64,000 nucleotides of DNA from Achromobacter sp. MYb9 (GTDB taxonomy: Bacteria; Pseudomonadota; Gammaproteobacteria; Burkholderiales; Burkholderiaceae_B): NCBI RefSeq assembly GCF_002975275.1, contig NZ_PCOQ01000001.1, positions 124,001-188,000 of the forward strand, read 5' to 3'. The notes beneath the pieces are model-generated. The model did no database searches, was not told the DNA's origin, and saw only the letters and a list, made by a program, of their open reading frames with translations. The stretch's first letter is position 1; every line of letters begins with the position of its first letter. Positions 7,965 to 17,614 of this stretch are shown here, piece by piece. The position numbers and the translations under genes were made by a program.

Positions 7965-9413
7965 TCAGTCGAACAATGACAACTGGCCTGCCGCCATTGC
8001 GCGCAGTTGGCGCGCACCGCGGCCCACTGCGCCGCTGACCGCGGGCAATCCATCAGAAAAAGGGACCCCTGAAGACGCTTGCGCGCCAACCGGGGATAGG
8101 AAATCGGAAGAAGACGCGGCGGAAGAAGACGCGGCGGAAGAGGACGCGACGGACGCGCCAGCCTCGGCCGCGGCGAACAGCGACGGCGTCGCGTTCGAGC
8201 CCAGCGGCGGCTGGAAGCGTTCGCAATCCAGGGCAAGACGATGACGGTTCAGGCCCAGCTTGCGGGTCGCCACGGCGAAACGTTGGCGCAGCAGATCTGC
8301 CCAGATGCCGGTGCCGCGCATGCGCGACCCGAAATTTGGATCGTTGCGGCGGCCATTGCGCAGGTCTTCAATGCGGTGCAACACGCGCTGGGCGCGATCG
8401 GGGAAATGGGCGTTAAGCCAGTCCTCGAACAGGGTCTTGACCTCCCAGGGCAGGCGCAAGACGGTGTAGCTGGCGTAATGCGCGCCGGCTGCCTTGGATT
8501 CCTGGAGGATATGTTCCATGGAGTCGTCGTTGATGAACGGAATGACCGGCGCCACCAACACGCCCACCGGCACGCCCGCTTCAGTCAGCGTGCGTACCGT
8601 TTCCAGCCGGCGCCAGGGGGCGGCAGCCCGGGGTTCCAGCGTGCGGGCCATGCCGGCATCCAGCGTGGTGATGCTCATGTAGACCACCACGAGCTTTTGC
8701 TCGGCCAGCGCCGCCAACAGGTCCACGTCGCGGGCGACCAGCGCGTTTTTCGTGACGATCGTGACCGGATGCCGGGTTTCCAGCATGAGCTCGAGCATGC
8801 CCCGGGTGAGCCGCCAGTCGCGTTCGATGGGCTGGTAGGCGTCCGTGGCGGAGCCGATGTTGATGGGAGACGGCTTGTAACCGGGGCGGCTGAGTTCGGC
8901 TCGCAGCGCCTGCACGGCATTCGCCTTGGCGACCAGCCGGGTTTCGAAGTCGAGCCCGGGGGACAGCCCCAGGTAGGAATGCGTGGGCCGGGCGTAGCAG
9001 TAGACGCAGCCATGTTCGCAGCCCCGGTACGGGTTGACGGCCACGTCGAAAGGAATGTCGGGCGAATCGTTGCGCGACAGCATCTTGCGCGCTTCTTCGG
9101 CCGTGACGGTGGTCTTGGGTGCGGCAGGCGCCACGCGCGAATCGGGCAGGATCGGAATGACCCGCTCGCGGGAGGGCGTATCAGCAGGAAATTCGGAGGG
9201 GAATTCGGAGGAAAACTCGGCGGGGAATTCGGGGACGGAATCTACGTAGTCGGCCGGCAGGCCGGAAGTGGACCAGCCGTCATCGACCTGCACGCGGTCA
9301 TCGCGTTGAAAGCGATGCCGAACATTAGTAACCGCACCCCGACCGCGCAAGGCGGCGGGGGCGGCAGCCGGGGACCCAGAACCGGCGGGAAAAGAATGAT
9401 CGGTGCGTGCCAT
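7965..9413 (-). CDS. PA0069-family radical SAM protein (SplB-like)
   Basis: The 482-residue protein has the CX3CX2C iron-sulfur motif in RGCEHGCVYCYARP (about residues 127-140) and downstream blocks such as IGSATDAYQPIERDW and VTIVTKNALVARD typical of the PA0069 group, which is related to spore photoproduct lyase. The biochemical role of this group is unknown; a DNA-repair link has been suspected because its Pseudomonas member is SOS-induced. Two in-frame tandem repeats add low-complexity Glu-Phe-Pro-Ser and Ala-Ser segments near both ends. I chose the ATG at 9413, directly behind a LexA-like promoter; an upstream in-frame start at 9449 would lie in the -35 region. Confidence 0.88.
   Translation of the reverse strand: MARTDHSFPAGSGSPAAAPAALRGRGAVTNVRHRFQRDDRVQVDDGWSTSGLPADYVDSVPEFPAEFSSEFPSEFPADTPSRERVIPILPDSRVAPAAPKTTVTAEEARKMLSRNDSPDIPFDVAVNPYRGCEHGCVYCYARPTHSYLGLSPGLDFETRLVAKANAVQALRAELSRPGYKPSPINIGSATDAYQPIERDWRLTRGMLELMLETRHPVTIVTKNALVARDVDLLAALAEQKLVVVYMSITTLDAGMARTLEPRAAAPWRRLETVRTLTEAGVPVGVLVAPVIPFINDDSMEHILQESKAAGAHYASYTVLRLPWEVKTLFEDWLNAHFPDRAQRVLHRIEDLRNGRRNDPNFGSRMRGTGIWADLLRQRFAVATRKLGLNRHRLALDCERFQPPLGSNATPSLFAAAEAGASVASSSAASSSAASSSDFLSPVGAQASSGVPFSDGLPAVSGAVGRGARQLRAMAAGQLSLFD
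8106..8150. repeat. 15-bp tandem repeat, three copies, inside the radical SAM gene
   Basis: The unit GGAAGAAGACGCGGC is repeated at 8106-8120, 8121-8135 and, with two changes, 8136-8150. It encodes an Ala-Ser-Ser-Ser pattern in the C-terminal part of the protein. As the unit is a multiple of three, copy changes would alter length without a frameshift. Confidence 0.85.
9187..9234. repeat. 12-bp tandem repeat, four copies, inside the radical SAM gene
   Basis: Four 12-base units resembling GGGAATTCGGAG lie head to tail at 9187-9198, 9199-9210, 9211-9222 and 9223-9234. They encode the repeated tetrapeptide Glu-Phe-(Pro/Ser)-(Ala/Ser) in the N-terminal linker ahead of the radical SAM domain. Confidence 0.85.
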
Positions 9414-9419
9414 AAAAAC

Positions 9420-9449
9420 TACTGTACAAAAACACAGTGGTTTTGACAA
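9420..9449 (-). promoter_or_regulatory. LexA-type SOS box overlapping the promoter of the radical SAM gene
   Basis: The palindrome CTGT-N8-ACAG, the E. coli-type LexA core, lies at 9422-9437 (in TACTGTACAAAAACACAGTG). On the minus strand TTGTCA (9444-9449), 17 bases and TACAGT (9421-9426) make a plausible sigma-70 promoter, so the LexA site covers the -10. Transcription would start at about 9414, at the ATG itself, suggesting a leaderless message. Confidence 0.75.
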
Positions 9450-9626
9450 GCACCAAAAGCCTTTTCGTAAGACAACCCCACTTTACCGCAAGACGAGAGC
9501 CCCGTCTGAACAAATCGATTTCACCAGGCGATATGGGCCGGAGAGCCGCGCCAGCATTGGATTTGGAAGAAAAACAACAGCAAAATAGAGCCTCAAGAGC
9601 CGTTGTTTTCCAGCCCACCCTCGGGC

Positions 9627-10925
9627 TCAGCGCAGCATGCCCGCCGCCGCGGTCTGATGCGTGGCTTCGTCGATCAGGATGAAGGCGCCGGTCGCCGGCA
9701 CATCGGCATAACGATCAACCGCCAGCGCTTCGCGCGTGGTGAACGTCACGCGTCCGATATCGTTCATGCGCAAGGTGCCTTCGGTGTTTTCGACTTCCTG
9801 CAACTCGTGGATGTCGCGATGCGAGAGCACGGCGCGGATCTTCGCCGACGTCAGGCGCGTGCCAGACTTCAGCAGATATTTACGCGCGGGATTCAACGCC
9901 TGCGCATCCAGCCAGCACAGCTCGGCTTCGAACTCGCGCGTTACCTGCGCAGGCGCGGACGAGTGCACGATCACGTCGCCGCGCGACACGTCCACATCGC
10001 GGTCCAGCACCAGCGTGACCGAATCCCCCGCCACCGCTTCATCCTGCAGGCGGTCGAAGACGCGCACTTCACGCACCACCGCCGTGACGCCCGAGGGTTG
10101 CACGGTGACCGCATCACCCGCGCGCAGCACGCCGCTGGCCACGCGGCCCGCATAGCCGCGGAAGTCTTCCTTGCGGTCCCCATCGTGGCGCGCCACCCAT
10201 TGCACGGGGAAGCGCAGCGGCAGCGCGCGGCCGTCGCTGGCCAGGTCCAGCGACTCCAACAGCGCCAGCAGCGGCTGCCCTTCGTACCACGGCGTTTTGG
10301 GCGATAGCGTGACAACGTTGTCGCCATTCAGGGCCGACAGCGGCAGCGCGTCGAAATGCGCAATGCCCAGCTTGCCCGCCAGGTCGGCATAGGCGTCGCG
10401 GATGCGCTCGAACACGGCGCGGTCCCAGTCCACGAGGTCCATCTTGTTCACCGCCACCACGATGTGGCGAATGCCCAGCAGGCGGGCGATGGTGCTGTGG
10501 CGCTTGGTCTGCGCCAGCAGCTTGCCGTCCGCGGCGCGCGTGGCGTCGATCAGGATGACGGCGACATCCGCCGTCGATGCGCCCGTGACCATGTTGCGCG
10601 TGTACTGTTCGTGCCCCGGCGCGTCGGCGATGATGAATTTGCGCGCCGGCGTGGAGAAGTAGCGGTAGGCCACGTCGATGGTGATGCCCTGCTCCCGCTC
10701 GGCTTCCAGCCCGTCGGTCAGCAGTGAGAAGTCGATCCCGTCGCCGGCCACGCGCTTGTGCTTGGCGCGCGAGATCGCGTCCAGCTGGTCGGCGAATACG
10801 CCCTTGCTGTCATACAGCAGGCGGCCGATCAGCGTGGATTTGCCGTCATCGACGGAACCCGCCGTGATCAGGCGCAGCACGCCGTTGCCGGCGCCGGAAA
10901 GAAAAGAGTCGTTCAGTGCGTTCAT
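9627..10925 (-). CDS. cysN: sulfate adenylyltransferase subunit 1 (GTPase)
   Basis: The 432-residue protein is the EF-Tu-like GTPase subunit of ATP sulfurylase. The P-loop GSVDDGKST (about residues 23-31), DAPGHEQY and NKMDL are all present. GTP hydrolysis drives synthesis of adenosine 5'-phosphosulfate (APS) by CysD. The length excludes a fused CysC (APS kinase) domain. The frame is open for another 65 codons upstream, but the ATG at 10925 starts the true N-terminus (MNALNDSFLSG); the gap to cysD is 41 bases. It is the last gene of the sulfur operon. Confidence 0.95.
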   Translation of the reverse strand: MNALNDSFLSGAGNGVLRLITAGSVDDGKSTLIGRLLYDSKGVFADQLDAISRAKHKRVAGDGIDFSLLTDGLEAEREQGITIDVAYRYFSTPARKFIIADAPGHEQYTRNMVTGASTADVAVILIDATRAADGKLLAQTKRHSTIARLLGIRHIVVAVNKMDLVDWDRAVFERIRDAYADLAGKLGIAHFDALPLSALNGDNVVTLSPKTPWYEGQPLLALLESLDLASDGRALPLRFPVQWVARHDGDRKEDFRGYAGRVASGVLRAGDAVTVQPSGVTAVVREVRVFDRLQDEAVAGDSVTLVLDRDVDVSRGDVIVHSSAPAQVTREFEAELCWLDAQALNPARKYLLKSGTRLTSAKIRAVLSHRDIHELQEVENTEGTLRMNDIGRVTFTTREALAVDRYADVPATGAFILIDEATHQTAAAGMLR

Positions 10926-10966
10926 GTGCGTCCCCTGCCGCCGGCCGCAGCCGGCGTATCCTGCAT

Positions 10967-11875
10967 TCAGAAATAGCCTTCCTTCTTGCGGCGCTCCATC
11001 GAGGCCTCGGAAGTCTGGTCGTCCATGCGCGTGGCGCCGCGCTCGGTGATGTCGGTCACCGCAGTCTCGGCGATGATGGCGATGGTGTCCGTGGCGTCGG
11101 ACGCCACCGGGCAGGTGCAAGAGATATCTCCCACCGTGCGAAAACGCACGGGCAGGCGTTCAACCTGCTCGCCGTCCTGCGGCGGCGTCAGGCGCGTGAC
11201 CGGCACCAACAGGCCCTTGCGGCGGACCACTTCGCGTTCATGGCTGAAATAGATGGACGGCAACGCCAGCTGTTCGCGCTGGATGTATTGCCAGACGTCC
11301 AGTTCGGTCCAGTTCGAGATCGGGAAGACGCGCATGTTCTCGCCCCGGTGCACGCGGGTGTTGAACAGGTTCCAGAGTTCCGGACGCTGCGCCTTGGGGT
11401 CCCATTGGCCGAACTCATCGCGGAACGAAAAGATGCGTTCCTTGGCGCGCGCCTTTTCCTCGTCGCGCCGGGCGCCGCCGATGCAGGCGTCGAACCCGAA
11501 CTCCTCGATCGCCTCCAGCAAGGTCACGGCCTGGGCCGCGTTGCGGGAATCGGTTTCGCGCCGCAGCACCACGCTGCCGCGCTTGATCGAGTCTTCCACG
11601 CTGCGCACGATCAGCGTCTCGCCCAGTTCGGCGGCTCGCTGGTCGCGGAAGGCAATCACCTCATCGAAGTTGTGCCCCGTATCGATATGCATGAGCGGAA
11701 ACGGGAAGCGTCCTGGCCGGAAGGCCTTTTCGGCCAGGCGCAGCAGCACCACCGAGTCCTTGCCGCCCGAGAACAGCAAGACCGGGTTTTCGCTTTCGGC
11801 GGCGACCTCGCGCAAGATGAATATTGCTTCCGATTCCAGCCAATCCAGGTGGCTGCGTTGGATCACAGCAGACAT
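10967..11875 (-). CDS. cysD: sulfate adenylyltransferase subunit 2
   Basis: The 302-residue catalytic subunit of ATP sulfurylase carries the PP-loop SGGKDSVVLLRL (about residues 37-48) and the C-terminal signature TRMDDQTSEASMERRKKEGY. It forms APS from sulfate and ATP together with CysN. I chose the ATG at 11875 (MSAVIQRSHLDWLE), the usual N-terminus; the longer open frame is non-conserved. It lies 40 bases after cysH in the same operon. Confidence 0.96.
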   Translation of the reverse strand: MSAVIQRSHLDWLESEAIFILREVAAESENPVLLFSGGKDSVVLLRLAEKAFRPGRFPFPLMHIDTGHNFDEVIAFRDQRAAELGETLIVRSVEDSIKRGSVVLRRETDSRNAAQAVTLLEAIEEFGFDACIGGARRDEEKARAKERIFSFRDEFGQWDPKAQRPELWNLFNTRVHRGENMRVFPISNWTELDVWQYIQREQLALPSIYFSHEREVVRRKGLLVPVTRLTPPQDGEQVERLPVRFRTVGDISCTCPVASDATDTIAIIAETAVTDITERGATRMDDQTSEASMERRKKEGYF

Positions 11876-11915
11876 AGGTATTCCCCTAAAACAGATTTCG
11901 AATTCATGGTCGGCG

Positions 11916-12686
11916 TCAGTCGCCGCGCGCCACGACACTGATGACCCGGTTGCCCGCATGCAGGCCGCATTCCTTGGAGTCCGACGACTCCCACCACCAG
12001 CGCCCTGCCCGCAGGTCTTCGCCCGGGCGGATCGCGCGCGTACAGGGGTCGCACCCGATCGACGGGTAGCCCTGGTCGTGCAAGGGGTTGTACGGAATGC
12101 CCAGGGCGCGGATCACGGCCCAGACGTCTTCTTCGCTCCACTCGGCCAGCGGATTGAACTTGTAGAGGCCGAAAGTAGCGTCGTGTTCTTCCAGCGGCAG
12201 TTCGCCGCGCGTCGTGGACTGCTGGCGGCGCTGGCCGGTGATCCACGCGCCGCGTCCGGCCAGCGCGCGCTTGAGCGGTTCGACTTTGCGGATCTGGCAA
12301 CAGGCCTTGCGCAGGTCGACGCTTTCGTAGAAGGCATAGGCGCCATGCGCCGCCACGTGCGCGTCGACGGCGGTGGCATCGGGCCGGTACACCGTGACGC
12401 GGCGCCCGTAGCGCGCGTCCACGGCGTCCAGCACCCCCAGGGTTTCGGCATGCAGCCGGCCGGTATCCAGCGAGAAGACTTCCAGGTCCAGGCCCGAATC
12501 GTAGATAGCGTGCGTCAGCACCATGTCCTCGGCCGCCAGCGAGGACGCCAGCGCCGCGTCAGGGTAGCGGCGCTGGACCTCGGCCAACCGGTCGACCAGC
12601 TCGCGCCAGCGACGGGCCAGCCCTGCGTCCAGGCTGGCCGGGAGGCTGGTGGAAAGATCAGGAGACAGGGGGGAAAGCGTCGTCAT
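11916..12686 (-). CDS. cysH: assimilatory adenylyl-sulfate (APS) reductase
   Basis: The 256-residue protein belongs to the CysH family. It keeps four iron-sulfur cysteines, KACCQIRK and GCDPC, plus the catalytic Cys in KECGLH near the C-terminus. The CC...CxxC set marks [4Fe-4S] enzymes that reduce APS, unlike the PAPS-using E. coli enzyme. This agrees with the lack of a cysC gene or a CysC fusion here. The product, sulfite, needs a sulfite reductase that is not in the window. The ATG overlaps the stop of cysA (ATGA). Confidence 0.93.
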   Translation of the reverse strand: MTTLSPLSPDLSTSLPASLDAGLARRWRELVDRLAEVQRRYPDAALASSLAAEDMVLTHAIYDSGLDLEVFSLDTGRLHAETLGVLDAVDARYGRRVTVYRPDATAVDAHVAAHGAYAFYESVDLRKACCQIRKVEPLKRALAGRGAWITGQRRQQSTTRGELPLEEHDATFGLYKFNPLAEWSEEDVWAVIRALGIPYNPLHDQGYPSIGCDPCTRAIRPGEDLRAGRWWWESSDSKECGLHAGNRVISVVARGD

Positions 12687-13747
12687 GCCTGCACCGCGAA
12701 AATACGCGCGCGGCGGGGACGCGCCAACAGAACCTCGCCGTCGCGCAGGTCCAGCTCCCGGTACAGGTATTCGGGCACCTCCGCTTCGATGATGGTGTCG
12801 GAATCTTCGCGGGCCAATTCCAGATAGGCGCTGGGCCCGGCCAGATACGCGTGCGACAGGCGCACCGCGATGCCCTCGCCGCCCGCGCGGTAGCGCTCAA
12901 TATCGAACTCGTGCGGCCGCACATAGGCGGTAGCGCGCCGGGATTCGGCTTGCGCCAGGCCGGGCGCGGGCAACGACAGGCCGGCGCCTTCCCAGACTTC
13001 GCGCGCCGCCACGCCCTGCAACTGGTTTACATCGCCCAGGAAACCGTAGACGAAGGGCGTGGCGGGCTGTTCCCAGACTTCGCGCGGCGTGCCCACCTGC
13101 TCGATACGGCCGGCGTTCATCAGCACGACGCGGTCGGCCACTTCAAGCGCCTCTTCCTGATCGTGCGTGACGAACACGCTGGCCACGTTCAATTCGTCGT
13201 GCAGCCGGCGCAGCCAACGCCGCAGTTCCTTGCGCACCTTCGCATCCAACGCGCCGAAGGGCTCGTCCAGCAGCAGCACACGCGGCTCGACGGCCAGCGC
13301 GCGCGCCAGCGCAATGCGCTGCCGTTGGCCGCCCGACAATTGCGCGGGGTAACGATCCGCCAACCAGTCCAGTTGAACCAGCGTCAAAAGCTCGTGCACT
13401 TTGCGCTGGATCTGGTCCTCGGCGGGACGCTGCGACCGGTGCTTGACGCGCAGGCCGAAGGCCACGTTCTCGAACACCGTCATGTGCTTGAACAGCGCAT
13501 AGTGCTGGAACACGAACCCGACCTGACGCTGGCGCACGTCGACCGAGGTGGCGTCTTCCCCGGCGAACAGCACGTTGCCGGAATCCGGCGCCTCCAGTCC
13601 GGCGATGATGCGCAGCAGCGTGGTCTTGCCGCAGCCAGACGGCCCCAGCAGCGCCACCAGCTCGCCCGTTTCGATGTGCAGCGACACGTCGTTCAGCGCG
13701 CGGAACTGGCCGAACTGCTTGGATAGATTGCGAACTTCGATACTCAT
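12683..13747 (-). CDS. cysA: sulfate/thiosulfate ABC transporter ATP-binding protein
   Basis: The 354-residue ATPase has Walker [10 protein letters not shown] (about residues 36-44), signature LSGGQRQR, Walker [12 protein letters not shown] and the H-loop FVTHDQEEA, followed by a C-terminal TOBE-like domain. It energises uptake through CysT and CysW. The ATG at 13747 ([13 protein letters not shown]) gives the usual family length; the frame continues upstream without conservation. It is 26 bases downstream of cysW. Confidence 0.95.
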   Translation of the reverse strand: MSIEVRNLSKQFGQFRALNDVSLHIETGELVALLGPSGCGKTTLLRIIAGLEAPDSGNVLFAGEDATSVDVRQRQVGFVFQHYALFKHMTVFENVAFGLRVKHRSQRPAEDQIQRKVHELLTLVQLDWLADRYPAQLSGGQRQRIALARALAVEPRVLLLDEPFGALDAKVRKELRRWLRRLHDELNVASVFVTHDQEEALEVADRVVLMNAGRIEQVGTPREVWEQPATPFVYGFLGDVNQLQGVAAREVWEGAGLSLPAPGLAQAESRRATAYVRPHEFDIERYRAGGEGIAVRLSHAYLAGPSAYLELAREDSDTIIEAEVPEYLYRELDLRDGEVLLARPRRARIFAVQA

Positions 13748-13773
13748 GCTTGTCTCCGTCTGAACCGGCCGCG

Positions 13774-14676
13774 TCAGGCGACGGCCGGTTTGAGGGTTGC
13801 CGACGCCGGACCGGGGTACTCGGCGGGCAGATCGGCCGCGCGCAGGAAGCGCGCGTTGCGCCACTCGACCACGTTCTTGGCCACCAGCGTCACCAGCGCC
13901 AGCAACGCCAGCAGCGATGCCACCGCGAATGCCGCGGAATACTGATATTCGTTATAGAGAATCTCTACATGCAGGGTCATCGTGTTGGTCAGCCCCCGTA
14001 TCTGCCCGGACACCACCGACACCGCCCCGAACTCGCCCATGGCCCGCGCGTTGCACAGGATCGCGCCGTACAGCAGGCCCCACTTGATGTTGGGCAGCGT
14101 GACGCGCCAGAAGATCTGCCAGCCATTGGCGCCAAGCGTCAGCGCGGCCTGCTCTTCCTCGCTGCCCTGCGCCTGCATCAGCGGGATCAGTTCGCGCGCC
14201 ACGAACGGAAAGGTCACGAAAAGCGTGGCCAGGATGATGCCGGGCACGGCGTATACGATCTTGACGTCGTGCTCCTGTAGCCAGCCGCCCAGCCAGCCCT
14301 GCGTGCCGAACAGCAGGATGAACACCAGGCCGGCCACGACAGGCGACACCGAAAACGGCAGATCGATCAACGTGATCAGGAACTGCTTGCCCCGGAACTG
14401 GAACTTCGTGATGGCCCAGGCGGCGGCTACCCCGAACACCAGGTTCACCGGCAGCGCGATCGCCGCCACCAGCAAGGTCAGCCAAATTGCTGACAGCGCA
14501 TCGGGTTCGACGATGGCCGCCAGGTACAACTCCCAGCCCTTCTTGAACGCCTCGGCGAACACCGCCGCCAACGGCACCAGCAGAAACAGCGTCAGGAATC
14601 CCAAGGCGATGAACAGCAGCACGCCGCGCACCCAGCGCGGCTCGGTCAGATGCGGCGGACGGTCCGATGCGCTCAT
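13774..14676 (-). CDS. cysW: sulfate ABC transporter permease CysW
   Basis: The 300-residue permease has about six membrane helices and the conserved coupling-loop region [20 protein letters not shown]. It pairs with CysT to form the inner-membrane channel for sulfate or thiosulfate. The C-terminal tail carries a non-conserved Ala/Pro-rich stretch. The start overlaps the end of cysT by four bases (ATGA), indicating coupled translation. Confidence 0.94.
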   Translation of the reverse strand: MSASDRPPHLTEPRWVRGVLLFIALGFLTLFLLVPLAAVFAEAFKKGWELYLAAIVEPDALSAIWLTLLVAAIALPVNLVFGVAAAWAITKFQFRGKQFLITLIDLPFSVSPVVAGLVFILLFGTQGWLGGWLQEHDVKIVYAVPGIILATLFVTFPFVARELIPLMQAQGSEEEQAALTLGANGWQIFWRVTLPNIKWGLLYGAILCNARAMGEFGAVSVVSGQIRGLTNTMTLHVEILYNEYQYSAAFAVASLLALLALVTLVAKNVVEWRNARFLRAADLPAEYPGPASATLKPAVA

Positions 14677-15569
14677 GCGAGCCTCCCCTGGTTGCGGCGA
14701 GCCTGCCAGCCTTGCAGCAGATTGATGATGAACAACAGCGCGAACGACAGCACCAGCATCACCGTCGCGATGGCGGCGGCGCCGGCATAGTCGAACTGTT
14801 CGAGTTTGGAAATGATCAGCAGCGGCGTGATCTCGGACACCATGGGCATGTTGCCCGCGATGAAGACCACCGATCCGTATTCGCCCACCGCCCGCGCGAA
14901 CGCCAGGGCGAAGCCCGTCATCAGCGCAGGCAGGATGGTCGGCAGCAGCACGCGGCGGATGGTTTGCCAGCGGCTGGCGCCCAGGCTGGCGGCGGCCTCC
15001 TCGATCTCGCGCTCGACGTCTTCCAGCACGGGCTGCACGGTACGCACCACGAACGGCACGCCGATGAAGATAAGCGCGATCACGATGCCCAGCGGGGTGA
15101 ACGCCACTTTCAAGTCAAACCATTTTGACAACGGCGCGCCCAGCCAGCCTTTTTCGGAATACAGCGCGGTCAGCGCGATACCGGCCACGGCGGTCGGCAA
15201 CGCGAACGGCAGGTCGACCAGCGCGTCCAGGATTTTCTTGCCGGGGAAGCGGTACCGCACCAGCACCCACGCCACCACGGTGCCGAACACCAGGTTCACC
15301 AGCGCGGCCAGCAACGACGCGCCGAAGGTCAGCTGATACGACGCCAGCACCCGAGGCGCCGTCACGGTGTCCCAGAACCCCTGCCATCCCAGCTCGGCGC
15401 TTCTCAAGGGCAGCGCGGCCAGCGGGATCAACACCAGCACACTCAGGTACAGCACCGCGTATCCCATGGAAATGCCGAACCCGGGTAGCACGCCGGGGCT
15501 GTTGCGCCGAACGGCAAAAGGCGCTTGCGCGCCGTTTGCCGCCGGGTTCGAGGCTGTAGTCATGACCAT
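14673..15569 (-). CDS. cysT: sulfate ABC transporter permease CysT
   Basis: The 298-residue permease (CysT, also called CysU) has six hydrophobic segments and the loop [20 protein letters not shown]. It is the partner of CysW. Two in-frame ATGs lie six bases apart (15569 and 15563); the first is used here, following an 18-base gap after the binding-protein gene. Confidence 0.94.
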   Translation of the reverse strand: MVMTTASNPAANGAQAPFAVRRNSPGVLPGFGISMGYAVLYLSVLVLIPLAALPLRSAELGWQGFWDTVTAPRVLASYQLTFGASLLAALVNLVFGTVVAWVLVRYRFPGKKILDALVDLPFALPTAVAGIALTALYSEKGWLGAPLSKWFDLKVAFTPLGIVIALIFIGVPFVVRTVQPVLEDVEREIEEAAASLGASRWQTIRRVLLPTILPALMTGFALAFARAVGEYGSVVFIAGNMPMVSEITPLLIISKLEQFDYAGAAAIATVMLVLSFALLFIINLLQGWQARRNQGRLA

Positions 15570-15587
15570 CGTCCGCTCGTTGTCCGT

Positions 15588-16616
15588 TTATTTCTTCTGC
15601 GGCAGATAGATCTGATCGAACGTACCGCCGTCGCTGAAGTGGTCCTTCTGCGCCTTGCGCCAGCCGCCGAAGATCTTGTCGTCGATGGTGACGAGCTTGA
15701 CCTTGGGAAACTTGCTTTCGTACTTGGCGGCCACCGTCTTGTCGATCGGGCGGTAGTAGTTCTTCGCGATGATCTCCTGCGCGGCGGGCGTGTACAGGAA
15801 TTCCAGGTAGGCCTGCGCCGCGGCACGTGTTCCCTTCTTGTCCACGATCTTGTCCACGATCGCGATCGGCGGCTCGGCCAGGATCGACAGCGACGGCACC
15901 ACGATGTCGAACTTGTCAGGCCCCAGTTCTTCAAGCGCCAGGAACGCTTCGTTCTCCCAGGCCAGCAGCACATCGCCCACACCGCGCTCGACAAAGGTGG
16001 TGGTGGCGCCGCGGGCGCCGGTGTCCAGCACCGGCACGTGCTTGAGCAGGTCGCCCACATAGGCGCGCGCCTTCTCTTCGCTGCCGCCGTTCTTCTCCAG
16101 CGCATAGGCCCACGCGGCCAGGTAGTTCCAGCGCGCGCCGCCCGACGTCTTCGGGTTCGGGGTAATGACCTGGACGCCGTCCTTCACCAGGTCGTCCCAG
16201 TCCTTGATGGCCTTGGGGTTGCCCTTGCGCACCAGGAAGACAATGGTGGAGGTATAGGGCGAGCTGTTTTGCGGCAGGCGGCTCTGCCAGTTCGCGGGCA
16301 GCAGGCCGCGGTCGGCGATGGCGTCGATGTCGTAGGCCAGCGCCAGCGTCACCACGTCGGCTTCCAGGCCGTCGATGACAGAGCGCGCCTGGCGGCCGGA
16401 GCCGCCGTGCGATTGGCGGATCGTCAGGTCGACGTTGGCCTTGTCCTTGTATTGCTTGATGAAGGCGTCGTCGATGGCGCGGTACAGCTCGCGCGTCGGG
16501 TCGTACGAGACGTTCAGCAGCGTCTGCTTTTGCTGAGCCTGCGCCGGCGCGACCGCCGCCAGCGAAAATGTCACCGCCGCCAACGCGGCCAACCAACCGG
16601 CTTTCCCGAAAGACAT
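15588..16616 (-). CDS. sbp: periplasmic sulfate-binding protein
   Basis: The 342-residue protein is a type II periplasmic binding protein of the Sbp/CysP family. A signal peptide with an AQA cleavage site ends near residue 27. The ligand-loop sequence [20 protein letters not shown] and later [13 protein letters not shown] are conserved. It delivers sulfate to CysTWA. The ATG at 16616 sits behind GGGAGCAAGG. It is the first gene of the sulfur operon, so the operon promoter should lie in the 120 bases upstream; I do not see a definite regulator site. Sbp and CysP are hard to tell apart by eye. Confidence 0.9.
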   Translation of the reverse strand: MSFGKAGWLAALAAVTFSLAAVAPAQAQQKQTLLNVSYDPTRELYRAIDDAFIKQYKDKANVDLTIRQSHGGSGRQARSVIDGLEADVVTLALAYDIDAIADRGLLPANWQSRLPQNSSPYTSTIVFLVRKGNPKAIKDWDDLVKDGVQVITPNPKTSGGARWNYLAAWAYALEKNGGSEEKARAYVGDLLKHVPVLDTGARGATTTFVERGVGDVLLAWENEAFLALEELGPDKFDIVVPSLSILAEPPIAIVDKIVDKKGTRAAAQAYLEFLYTPAAQEIIAKNYYRPIDKTVAAKYESKFPKVKLVTIDDKIFGGWRKAQKDHFSDGGTFDQIYLPQKK

Positions 16617-16737
16617 CCCTTGCTCCCTGTATTTGGCAATATGGAAGCAAGTGTGCTGGCTAGCCATTCTGAACGGAACGAATCATTTTTTGATTGCTCA
16701 TCGCTCCCAGACATATAGGATCCGTGTCCCAACAATG

Positions 16738-16774
16738 AAAAACCGCCGCGTTTCCCTATGGAAAGGCGGCGGTT
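16738..16774 (-). terminator. terminator of the peroxiredoxin gene
   Basis: A 9-bp stem AACCGCCGC / GCGGCGGTT (16741-16749 with 16766-16774) encloses a smaller TTTCC/GGAAA stem. On the minus strand it ends in five T. It isolates the peroxiredoxin gene from the sulfur operon. Confidence 0.85.
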
Positions 16775-16828
16775 CTGGCGGCGGTGGAACGCCTGCGGAA
16801 TGCGGAGGCTACCCCCCGGATTCCGAAT

Positions 16829-17470
16829 TTACTTATTCGGCTGGGGCGTAATGCGCAGATACGGACGCACGGCCTTGTAGCCCTTGGGGAATTTCTGCTT
16901 GATCACCGCTTCGTCCTGCAAGGACGGCACGATGATCACATCATCGCCGTCTTCCCAGTTGACCGGGGTGGCCACGCTGTGGCTGTCGGTCAATTGCAGC
17001 GAATCAATGACACGCAGGATTTCGTTGAAGTTGCGGCCGGTGCTGGCCGGATACGTGATGATCAGGCGCACCTTTTTATTGGGGTCGACGATGAACACCG
17101 AACGCACCGTCAGCGTGGCGTTGGCGTTCGGGTGGATCATGTCGTACAGCTCGGACACCTTGCGATCCTTGTCGGCCAGGATCGGGAAGTTGACCTTGGT
17201 CGATTGCGTGTCGTTGATGTCCTCGATCCACTTGGAATGGGAATCGGCGCCGTCCACCGACAGCGCCAGCACCTTCACGTTGCGCTTGGCGAATTCGTCC
17301 GCCAGCTTGGCGGTGTAGCCGAGTTCGGTCGTGCACACGGGCGTGAAGTCGGCCGGATGCGAAAAGAGCACCCCCCAGCTGTTGCCCAGATACTCGTGGA
17401 AGCGGATAGGGCCAGCCGAGGATTCCTGTTCGAAATCAGGGGCGGTATCGCCCAGACGTAGATGACTCAT
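16829..17470 (-). CDS. 1-Cys peroxiredoxin (Prx6/LsfA type)
   Basis: The 213-residue protein has the peroxidatic Cys in SHPADFTPVCTTELGY (about residues 37-52) and the long C-terminal domain of the Prx6 group (WEDGDDVIIVPS, KGYKAVRPYLR). No resolving Cys motif is seen. It reduces peroxides and organic hydroperoxides. LsfA of Pseudomonas, the nearest well-known relative, is induced on sulfate starvation, and here the gene lies just upstream of the sulfate operon, which may reflect a sulfur-linked function. The ATG at 17470 follows AGGAGACACC. Confidence 0.92.
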   Translation of the reverse strand: MSHLRLGDTAPDFEQESSAGPIRFHEYLGNSWGVLFSHPADFTPVCTTELGYTAKLADEFAKRNVKVLALSVDGADSHSKWIEDINDTQSTKVNFPILADKDRKVSELYDMIHPNANATLTVRSVFIVDPNKKVRLIITYPASTGRNFNEILRVIDSLQLTDSHSVATPVNWEDGDDVIIVPSLQDEAVIKQKFPKGYKAVRPYLRITPQPNK

Positions 17471-17614
17471 GGTGTCTCCTGTATGCGGATTCAGTGGGGG
17501 ACCGGCGGCCCGCGACCGCTGCCACCGGGGAAGTCGTTCCATGCGGAGATTACCGCGGGTAAAACGATTCTTCCATCAAACCTTTGGCTGGGGAAATACG
17601 CAAGCCATATAACC

